From Laccaria trichodermophora (lineage: Eukaryota; Basidiomycota; Agaricomycetes; Agaricales; Hydnangiaceae), in assembly GCA_018417955.1 (NCBI GenBank), contig JACTVC010000018.1, forward strand, positions 930,001 to 994,000: a DNA stretch of 64,000 bases, in the 5' to 3' direction. Below are positions 12,801 through 22,433 of this stretch, piece after piece (position 1 is the stretch's first letter; the number at the start of each line of letters is the position of its first letter). The notes beneath the pieces are model-generated. The model saw nothing but the letters and a program-made list of their open reading frames with translations. It searched no databases and was not told the origin of the DNA. A program made the translations under genes and the position numbers.

Positions 12801-13312
12801 GAGAAAATAACAAGAATCAACTAAGCAAGCCAAAGGAGAGCAAACTTGAGGATGACATACACAGGGTTTTAGTGATGCTCATACCAGGCCATTTGAAGAC
12901 AGTGCGCGAATATGCGCACTTTGAGATCAAGGGTCGAAAATTTGCCTCCTCTACTGCAACTCACCGCAACAGCATCATTTATTTCCAACCAGTTGGTGGC
13001 ACCGCGTTGGTGCCTGGCGTTATCCGAAAGATATTCGAGGCTGGGGACAGGCCATCTGTTTTCTTGGCTGTCCACAGACATCTTCCTGTGCGTAACGACC
13101 CCTTCAAGAAGTACGCTGGCTTCGGAGCAAGAGTTAGCTGGAAAGCGACTCAAGATCAAGTCGAGATCATACCTGCCACTAATCGAGTATATGTGGCGAA
13201 TCAGTGTCCTTGGGGAAAAGACCGTATTGTTTCGCATCCACTTATAGAGGTAAGGTGTTATTCACTGAATATTGATGCAGTTTTTGACGAAAAGATACAA
13301 CAGGATTTCTAA
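9822..13312 (+). CDS. Tnp2-type (CACTA/EnSpm) transposase
   Basis: A DDE-type cut-and-paste transposase acting on its own DNA element. The first exon (from about 9822) is Ser/Thr-rich. An intron at about 10370-10418 removes a TAG. The zinc-binding region has CLACSSLY and further cysteines (about 10660-10760). The catalytic core has FSYDSFNPFHNKAAGKS (about 11030), FAGAVPGPQQPSLDGL, CSLCHLQKSDINC and the VVDGMHNLFLGIV block (about 11595). A donor at about 12587 joins to GQLERTMMNMFCAASELK in the next exon, and the C-terminal domain runs to the stop at 13312. The frame looks intact apart from introns, including a possible one at about 11896-11960. No CACTA-like terminal repeats or target duplication were found. 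It ends 105 bp from the 3' end of the opposing F-box gene. Confidence 0.8.
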
Positions 13313-14228
13313 CAATGTCTATCTCTGACTCTTATCTACTCAATAGATACTTAGAACATCGTTTTCTTGTGTATAACAATGCATTACACCTACGTTCAAC
13401 GTAGTAAAACCGTAAATTTATACCATATACCAATGACCAGACTGACGCTTCCAAACCCCTGCAAGACACTTCATTTCAGTAAGCATAGAGAGTGCATTGC
13501 CGCAATGCATGACAAAATCATCAATATGCGTAAGATCCATGTTGTCTTCTGCGAGCTGGTGCATGACTTCGAGCTTGATGATGTTTGGGCAGACCTTGGC
13601 CCAATTATAGATATTATCCTGAAATTTATTCAGATCCTGCGAATGAAAGTGAGTGGGGAAAAACTGACGGCAACGACAGTGTTGAATGAGTCAACTTCAA
13701 CTTCAAGCTTCTCTACCCCTAGTAGCTGATAACCCGTGGGTGTGATACAAGAGCAAACGTTCCCCGAATGTTGAAAGTGCGCAGCATGATATAGAATGGA
13801 ATTAGGCAATTGAATAGCAAGCTCCAGGCCTTCGAAGTGATGTTGGGCAAGACTTGATATGAAAGTAGACAAGGAATTCATGTTGGTACAGAACTCAACC
13901 GACTCAGGTTGAATGAAGGAATTGGGAGTTTGTAGAAAGCAACGGCGCAGGCGACTGGAGCTCTCCAGCCTCTGAACGTAATGATTTGCCGTAACATTCA
14001 GGTGAGAGAGGCATGGCAAAGGGAATAGCGATCTTGGAGCAGGCGTAGGAGTCAAGTGGCTGTAGATGGCATAGGCATATAGAGACACTGAGTCGATCTC
14101 GGAGTGCCTAAGGAAGAAGGTGGGCTTCACATACATCGCAGTATTGTGAACCGTTCGGAGGGTAATTGCTTTCAAAACAGGAAACGTCGACATGGCCAGG
14201 ACACCATCACACTCCCGCTGCACTAGTA

Positions 14229-16841
14229 CCTACCACTTTTATGATAAAGCCTAGGCAGTTGCCTGCACAGTCATTTAAATCTGGCCAACTAAAATTATGA
14301 TATGAGAAACCTGGACTACAGAAATGAAATGGATATCATTGGAGTGCCAGGCAATTTTGTTCTATAATTCATTTCTATTTCATTACTTCCCTAGGGCAAT
14401 ATCATTGGTATTTCATTGCTGTACCAGGTCGATTTCATTACTATTTCATTCCTTATCATTACTTCCATAACCCAATATCATTGGTATCTCATTTCTCCCA
14501 GGGCTTATTTCATTGCTTTCCCAGCCCAATATCATTGGTATTTCATTAGTCTACCAGGCCGATTTCATTATCATTTCACTAGTCCCTACCACCTTATATG
14601 ATAAACCTCAAGCAAATGCCTGCACAGTTATCTATTTCCTGCCAGGTGTGTTATGATATGAGATACTTAGGCAAGCTAAATGAAATATGTCTCATTTCCT
14701 GCCAGAGGCATTTCATTGTCAGGGATATTTCATTTCTTGCCTGGGATATTTCATATTCTTAGCTGGGCTATTTCATATCTCTACCTGGGCAATTTCATAT
14801 CCATTTCATTCCTTGCCTTGTGCAATTTTATATCTTTGCCTAGGCAATTTCATATCCCTGCCTGGGCTATTTCACATCCATTTCATTCCTTGCCTGGGGC
14901 AATTTCATATTCTTGCCTAAGCAATTTCATACCTACCCTACTGCATTTATCATTGCCCCCTCACTGTTTCCCACAGTCTGCTCACTGTTTCCAGGGTCCA
15001 AAAGTGCACTTCTAAATATGGAAATGTGTGCTTTTATAAAAGAAAAATAGCAATAAAATAGGGAAAATTCATGGGATAATAGTAGCAAATTTGCAAGGTT
15101 TGTATTTGTCAGGGTCCATTGGGGGATGTCATGATATTGGTCACATGACCAATTACCAAAAATGGTCAAAAAAACAAAAGTTGTAGCCTTACACTGTAGC
15201 TTCCCGAATCTGTTCGAATTATGTTCTGAAGTGCTCCCATTGTGGATATACAGTGACTAGGCAAAAGTCTTGCACCATACAAATAATTCTATATCCTCTC
15301 CAAGTTCAAGGGAATAGTTACCATATATACATGGTAATATACAGATATTCTATATACATCTTTGACATGAATATGAGATCTGGATCTCATGCCCTGCTCC
15401 ATGTAGGAAAAAGTGAAAAAACTGGGGTTTTGAGAGTTTTACAGATACTTCATGTGAGGGTCTGAAAAATGTGAAGAATTAAGTACTTGCTAACCCAAGT
15501 ATACAGCACTTTGAATCATATCAATTGGATTAGTGGTTGCTGAGATATAGGTGTAAGAAAAGGGCTTGTTTTGGTGAAATAGTCCATATTTCACCACATT
15601 TGACCAAAACAAGCCCTTTTCTTACACCTATATCTCAGCAACCGCTAATCCAATTGATATGATTCAAAGTGCTGTATACTTGGGTTAGCAAGTACTTAAT
15701 TCTTCACATTTTTCAGACCCTCACATGAAGTATCTGTAAAACTCTCAAAACCCCAGTTTTTTCACTTTTTCCTACATGGAGCAGGGCATGAGATCCAGAT
15801 CTCATATTCATGTCAAAGATGTATATAGAATATCTGTATATTACCATGTATATATGGTAACTATTCCCTTGAACTTGGAGAGGATATAGAATTATTTGTA
15901 TGGTGCAAGACTTTTGCCTAGTCACTGTATATTATTAAACTCCTCACAAAAAAACTTTTGAAATGGAGATGTGGAAAGCACAAACCCAATGTCTCAAGAA
16001 ATTGGCTATGTGACACTGTCACAGGGCATGTCACTGGTCATGACACTTACCAAGGATTGGGCAACCCCAAGGGAAGTAATGATAAGAAATGAAATCAGCC
16101 AGGTGCAGTAATGAAATGCCAATGATATTGGGCTGGGGGAGCAATGATAAGTAATGAAATCGGCCTGGCAGAGCAATGAAATACCAATGAATTAGGCTGG
16201 GGAGGTAATGATAAGAAATGAAACAGTAATAAAATCAGCCTGGTAGAGTAATGAAATACCAATGATATTGCACTAGGGAAGCAATGAAATGGTGATGAAA
16301 TTAGCCTGGCAGAGAAATGAAATACCCATGATATTGGGCTGGGGAGGTAATGATAAGGAATGAAATAGTAATAAAATCGGCCTGGTAGAGTAATGAAATA
16401 CCAATGATATTGCACTAGGGAAGCAATGAAATGATAATAAAATCAGTCTAGTAGAGTAATGAAATACCAATGATATTGGGCTAGGGAGGTAATGAAACAG
16501 TAATGAAATTGGCCTGGTACAGCAATGAAATACCAATGATATTGGGCTGGGGAGGTAATGATAAGGAATGAAATAGTAATAAAATTGGCCTGGTAGAGTA
16601 ATGAAATACCAATGATATTGCACTAGGGAAGCAATGAAATGATAATGAAATCAGCTAGTAGAGTAATGAAATACCAATGATATTAGGCTAGGGAGGCAAT
16701 GAAACAGTAATGAAATTGCCTGGCAGTACAATGACATCCATTTCATATCTGTAGTCCCAGTTTCTCATATCATAATTTTAGTTGGCCAGATTTAAATGAC
16801 TGTGCAGGCAACTGCCCAGGTTATATCATAAAAGTGGTAGG
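14229..16841. mobile_element. Foldback element with 82-bp terminal inverted repeats
   Basis: Positions 14229-14310 and 16760-16841 are inverted copies differing at about three positions. Both outer ends read CCTACCACTTTTATGAT. Inside, the left arm repeats TTTCATTGGTATTTCATTAC phrases and the right arm repeats the complementary phrase ACCAATGATATTGGGC in units of roughly 110-120 bp, so the arms are broadly palindromic. A second, diverged copy of the end motif lies at about 14585-14690. No transposase gene is present. No convincing target duplication is seen; an imperfect CAGCGGGAGTG-like match near both edges may be chance. Confidence 0.85.
15251..15927. mobile_element. Palindromic Tc1/mariner-type MITE
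   Basis: The arms 15251-15575 and 15603-15927 are near-perfect inverted repeats of 325 bp around a 27-bp centre. The ends are CAGTGACTAGGCAAAAGTC and its complement, a typical Tc1-like terminal sequence. TA dinucleotides at 15249-15250 and 15928-15929 form the expected target duplication. One arm difference was noted near 15535 (GTGG against GCGG). The matching open frames in the two arms are mirror images and not genes. It is nested in the foldback element at 14229-16841. Confidence 0.92.
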
Positions 16842-17605
16842 CACCACTCCCTGCTGGCTTCGACAATCGTCGAGTTGGAAGGTGTCAACTTCCAGACTTT
16901 GCAGAAGCACACAACAGACAGCAGCTAGGTTGGGAACTCTGAGGATGAAAGCTGAGATGGTGAGCAAGCTTAAACCTGTCAATATGAAGTGTGCCGGAAG
17001 TGGGCGGAGCTGTCGAGCAGAACAAGTTGCAGCATTGGTCAATCGTCGATTGGAAGGATCGCAAATCTGTCATTCAAGACAGAGGGTGTGACAGGATTCT
17101 TGTACAACAGTCAAGAAGGCTACCAAGGACGCTGATGTCCTTGGGTCGTTAAGCAGAGATTTTTTGTTGGGATGAAAGTTGATGTGGAGGGAACGGACCC
17201 TTGCTTTGGTCATGGCAAGGTCGCGAAGCTCCTTTCCATATTCGACGAAGTAATAGAGGTCGCAGACAAGAGAAACGTGGTCGAAGAGCCGAACGGCGGA
17301 GAGCAACTGGAATGCGATGGCAGGGACATCTACCATGAGGTAGATGATGTTGTAGTTGTGTAAAACGTTGATCCGCTTGAGGTACACTCGCGCGCTCACC
17401 GCTCTCAGGTGAAGGTGAAATTGTTGAGTCAGACTCAGCAGATCGGATGTGGGAATGTGGGCCAGTATGAGATCGAAAAGTTCATTGGGGAGATCGAGAA
17501 GTGCGGAAGGGATGGCAGCAGGTTGAATGACCTGGGGGATCTGGCTGATGGCGAGCTCAACATTGGTGTCTGTTTGCGGTACGGACGTCTGGATATTGAG
17601 TATAA

Positions 17606-18967
17606 GTAGAAATTCTTATCAGTAAATGTTGACTTACATGTTTCGAACATTTGGAAGGGGGCCGAACATCTTGGCTGGCATCTGCGGTTGGGGTCTTGAT
17701 ACAAGCGTTAAAATGCGCACTCTTCAAACACGACAGGGAACTTACATCTGGCTCGAAAGTTCTCTTGGTAGGCCGTCGAATCCATGAATTTGATAGAAGA
17801 TCTTTGAGGGTGGTTTGAAAGGGGCATGGTGACTTGCACGGAATGAGCCCAAGGCCGAGTTCGAGCATATGATATAAGACTCACATCATGAGAAAACGCT
17901 GCCGGCAGCGTCAATTGAGAGATAGTGTTGAAAATCATAGGCGTTAAAGGTGATGTACATTGGAGACTGGAGGATGGCGGAACCTGGCAATTGAACACAA
18001 GGTATTTAAGGAATATTGCGTTGCCAGCAGTGCAACAATAAATAGACCTGTATTCGAGAGAATAAATTAGTATAAAACGTTTGAACAAGAGAGAGGCATG
18101 TACATACCACGATATACATGGGGCAAGCAGGTATGGGGAAAGGATCGAAACCCTGGCAGGGTGAACGACAAGTCTTGCAGGGAATGGCGGCCTACACAAT
18201 CAGATGCGCCACCCTGAATGCCATGCCATCGAAGTCAGGCACCAACTTTGACAAAAGGCAAGGGCTCCCATATAGCATTCACCTAGACTCACAATTAGCG
18301 ACTTGGTCATTTGATCTACAATCGGCATTAAGTATTTACTCACTCCATAACTTGGTCGATCAATTTTTTTGTTCTTAACATTCCAGCAAGCACAACATAT
18401 CATACTATTACACTATTTACAAAACCTATCTACAATCTCTAAGTGTCTTCATGGCAGTGGAAGACGGAAGGATGAGTGGAAGGATGAGTGGAAGAAGGAA
18501 AACCAAACTCCGACGTCCTGATGATGTATATATAGTGTGAGAAATGACGCACCCTCCCCTAAATGACGCACCCTGCCCTGAACTACCCTAGCTATATACG
18601 CTCTCCACCACTCTCTTCCACTCTCCCTTTGCCCTCCATTCGCCTCTTTCCCTTTGTAGTTAGTCCAGTAGTACTAAACAATATGATGACAATGAATATG
18701 ATGTATTTCGTGTCCAACTTGAGTTCCGGATAAATAGATATCCAGACAATAAACGTAGTGTAGATACCATCCATTACAACAAAACGTAGTAGATACCATG
18801 ACATCATTGCACGACAAGATACATACTGCCATTCGTCCATTCCGTCATTCCTCAGACTCAAAAATACCAGCGAGTTTTCTCCATAATTGTTTTTGGCTCA
18901 CATAAAATCTGGACAGGATCATCGAAGCCAACGCAACTAAACGACCCAGTGCAATCTTCACATCGAC
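17606..18967. other. Leader of the F-box pseudogene and intergenic sequence
   Basis: Up to about 17870 this holds small minus-strand exons that probably start the F-box gene. Beyond that there are only short frames without motifs. A short direct repeat (AAATGACGCACCCTCCCC and a variant) lies at about 18545-18580. No RNA gene was recognised. Confidence 0.35.
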
Positions 18968-21900
18968 ATGACTTCCGCAGCTCTCAATGTATGTGATTAC
19001 TTTCGAACAAAGACACACTCACTAATATTCCGTCTGGCAGTTCGAATGCAAGCACGCCCTCCACAAACATTCCAAGCCTTTAAACATCCTCAAGCTGAGC
19101 AAGGATGCTCGAATGTTATTAAGTGGCGGTAAGCATCTATCATCTAAAGTGTATTGTGCTTCACCTTGAGCTCTTTACTCTCCCCCACCTATTCCTACCG
19201 GACTCCTACTGGATTCCCGGAATCCTACCGGACTGGACTATGACTGGGACACATTTTATGTTGGCTGATCACCATACAAATTTTGTATCCTAGTCCTAGT
19301 GGAGTCCTAGTAAACTCCTACTGGAATGATCCCAAATCACCAGGAATTGTGGAATTCTACTGGATTTTTAAGGAATGAGTCCAGTAGGAGTCCAATACAA
19401 GGAGTCCAGTAGGAGTCCAGTAGGAGTCCAGTAGGAGTCCAGTAGGAATTTCCGGGGACAGGGAGCCCAGTAGGACCAGCAGTTTGTCACTGTTGTTGTT
19501 ATTATATAATATAAAAAAAAGCACAACCTGACAGAATTGAACTCTCAACCTTATGGACATAGGGACAATACTATGAGCACTTTACCAGTTACACTAGGAA
19601 GGCATTATTATAGGTCATTATTATATGCTCTATATACCAACGTACTGACCTCCTTCCTAGAAAGGACGTCGGCGAATTCCGCAAGTGGGAATTTTGCCCA
19701 AACCCAACAACACTCAACAACACCACCATCACCACCCTCTTGCTCACCCACCACGAACACGTCGCCCACCACGACCACAACGGACAACGACAACACGCGA
19801 CCACGACAACAACGACGGCCACGACAGACGACAACAACTAACGACCACGGCACGCAACGACGACCCCACTCACAGACATGACAACCACCCACGAACCATG
19901 AGCGCCCACCAACACGACAAACAAGAAAGACGAGGGACAGCGACGACCCGCTCCCACCCGCCAACGACGACCATAACACCCACCACCACAAACGACGCCC
20001 GCCACCCACGAAAACAACAACCGCCGCCCACGAAAAACGCCCAGCGCCCATGAACGACAGCCGCCACCCATGCAAACGACAAGCGCCGCCCACGAAAAAC
20101 ACCCAGCACACCCAAACGACATCCGCCGCCCACGAAAAATGCCCACTGCCCACAAACGACATCCGCCGCCCACGAAAAACACCCAGCAAACCCAAACGAC
20201 AACCGCCGCCCACGAAAAACACCCACCACCCACAAATGACATCCGCCGCCCTCGAAAAACACCCTGCCTATGTGTCTCTGTCCCCCTCTCTCCCTCCCTC
20301 CCTCTCTCCCTCCCTCCCTCTCTCCCACCATCCTTCTCTCCCTCCCTCTCTTCCTCCCTCCCTCCCTCTCTTCCTCCCTCCCTCCCTCTCTTCCTCTCTC
20401 CACCTCTCTCACCCCCTCCCCCCTCCATCATTTCACTTCACTCACTTCCCCTCCTTCCATAGCTCTCTCCCTCCACCACTCCCTCCATCACTCCATCACT
20501 CCCTCCCCCTCCCTCATTACATTAGTAAAATATCTTTCTGTATTTAGTTGTCATTTCACAATACAACATTTGTTTAAATGTGAATTTTGAATAGAAATTT
20601 GAAGTTCTGACTTGGTAATACATTGAAGTTGATATTCCAGTGGGAATCCAGTAGGAATCCAGTAGGACTTCAATGTGTGGAGCATTTCATCTAATTTGTT
20701 TAAGTTCAGTTGGAGTCCAGTTGGAGTCCAGTAGGAGTCCAGTAGGAGGGGGAATGGAGAAATATGTGAAAATGCCTTTTTGGAAATTTTGTTAAAATCC
20801 GGTAGGAATCCAGTAGGAATCCTACTGGAGTCCCGGAGTCCAGTAGGAATAGGTGGGGGAGTGATAAGTATTGTTCACCTTCACTCTCTCAGCGGACGAC
20901 GGACAACTCCTGGTCTGGAATGTGACACAGGGGTCTCTCTTCCAAACTATCTCTGTAGTCTTTAATGGACCTGTCTGCGCTGCTGTCTGGACTCCCGTCT
21001 CCCCAGAAGATCCAACAACATTGTTTGTCTTCGGCTGCGCTGATGGTAGAGTTTTCGTCTATCAACATACTCATAAAACCGTAAGTTTTGTCCACTCTAC
21101 TCTGATGTTACTTAGATATGCTCTGACAGGGTTCTTACCTCCTCGATTGCTCCATCTCCGCTCACGATAGTCGCGTTGAAGCCCTCGCATTCGACATGAA
21201 CCATCGTCGCCTTGCATCAGCAGGGGACGGCACTGCTAAGGTGTGGCAAATAGATTCAGAAGGTTAGCTTTTCGGATGGCTTGAGAAACCGCACACCCTC
21301 ACTACCACTCCAGGTCACCTCAAACTTCTGCATGCCCTTGTCCCTGAAACATTCGTCATTCGCAGCGTGGACTTTCTTGACCAGGGTTCGAGTCTTCTCG
21401 TCTGTTATCTAGAGTCCCACACGGTGTACATTCTTCTTTCTTAAACTTTGGTACTTTGCTCACTGTTCAGATAGCCTCAGTCAGAAGATCGAACCTTGGT
21501 CCAAGGAATGGACCCAGCAACTCACTACGAGAATGTATGTCACTCCCCATTCGTCGGACTTAGGATTTCACTAAGCTCACCTAGAGGTCATGCGGCCATC
21601 GGTGGTGACAGCCGCACATTGATCGTCTCGAATCTTGTCAACGGGGTTGATACATATTCCATACCCCCCAAGGAACCCCTACACACATTCCATCACACAA
21701 TTAACCAGAATGTTCCACTGTTGGTTTTGGCAGTCCCAGGCTCTTCCCTATTTGTGGTCGGTAGCGATGACGGCTGTCCACGCCTCTATGATCAGTGCAC
21801 AGGGCATCTTTCTAATGTTTTGCATCACGGAAAATGTATGTTTTTGATTCACACCTCCTACGAATTCTCATTTGTTGCAGTGCTTGTGCAAGTTGTAGAT

Positions 21901-22268
21901 GTATGAACTTCTCAACATGCATTCGATTCAATTCTCATTCATCTACACAGGCCATTTCGGGTGAAGATGACTTTGTCATCGCAACAGGCTCCTCAGACAC
22001 TGAAGAGGTTCAGATCAAGATCTGGACTCCCATCAAGGTAATTCACATTGCCACTGCTTTTGCAGCATTTTTTTCTCATTGGTACTTCCAGGAGCTTCCT
22101 AAGCCCCTTTCATCTCCTCATGTTGCCCACCAAGGTGGTATTACGATTGGGCAGTTACTTATCATGATTATTGTCTGTGTGTTGGTGCAAGTCTTTCTCG
22201 TATATACCCCAAATGACCAAATCGCCAAGCTTTTCAGCAAAGTCCTGCTTCCTAGTCATTTTATGTAG
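18968..22268 (+). CDS. WD40-repeat protein with C-terminal membrane segment (paralogue C)
   Basis: Exons: 18968-18988, 19041-19128, 20893-21080, 21130-21262 and 21314-21423. These are followed by exons covering 21480-21835 (one acceptor unresolved), about 21880-21900, about 21951-22036, and a last exon starting GAGCTTCC near 22092 and ending at 22268. Blades show ADDGQLLVWNVTQG, FGCADGRVFVY, RLASAGDGTAKVWQI, SRTLIVSNLVNGVDTYSI and VVGSDDGCPRLYD. The last exon carries a membrane helix (LLIMIIVCVLVQVFLVY) with a short tail. The family is predicted to be a membrane-tethered propeller; partners are unknown. Intron 2 is 1,764 bp because it houses a repeat element, yet its splice sites and phase still match paralogue A. 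This is the most complete of the three copies. Confidence 0.75.
19178..20861. mobile_element. Non-autonomous element in intron 2 of WD40 paralogue C
   Basis: The ends are inverted copies of CTCCCCCACCTATTCCTAC, extending about 27 bp (19180 onward and 20861 backward). Just inside lie arrays of GTCCAGTAGGA at about 19378-19446 and 20643-20850. The middle has the same CCCACGAAAAAC-rich tract (about 19990-20270) and C/T tract (about 20275-20520) as the element at 1-1600. Near 19525-19600 a stretch resembles a degraded tRNA in reverse orientation. No transposase frame and no target duplication were identified. The long open frames are compositional. Confidence 0.7.
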
Positions 22269-22433
22269 ATGCGCTTACTTGTTTGATCACATGACTAGCA
22301 GCAGGCTGCCCTAAACTAGCAGTATCATAAATGTTGATTCGTAGTAACAAACCTCTTTCCACTCCGTATTAGACATAGTATAGATATACGACATCATGTC
22401 AAACACTGTTTGTACACTCAGATAATCACCCAA

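Larger units (their letters stand above)
13418..17605 (-). pseudogene. F-box/LRR-like gene, interrupted and nonsense-mutated
   Basis: The F-box motif LLDLPNELFDLILAHIP lies at about 17500 on the minus strand. It is followed by repeat-like sequence with NPHK-type and VPNLAAVCC-type leucine-rich segments down to 16842. After the inserted element the frame continues from 14228 (GVLAMSTFPVLKAITLRTV) to a last exon of about 13640-13418 that includes NWAKVCPNIIKLEV and stop TAA at 13418-13420. Such proteins recruit substrates to SCF ubiquitin ligases through Skp1. An in-frame TGA at 17072-17070 sits between matching frames on both sides. The 5' exons (about 17720-17860, ATG near 17825) could not be joined in phase. 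The 2.6-kb insertion and the stop indicate a dead gene. Confidence 0.65.

Noticed and set aside
9388..13420. CACTA terminal repeats for the Tnp2 element
   Set aside because: Looked for but not found; element boundaries are left undefined.
15253..15925. Two identical 70-aa frames facing each other
   Set aside because: They are the two arms of the Tc1-type palindrome read in opposite directions; no start, domain or context supports a peptide.
14209..16860. Possible 11-bp target duplication (CAGCGGGAGTG-like) around the foldback element
   Set aside because: The left copy is about eight bases away from the element end and the match needs a gap, so it may be chance.
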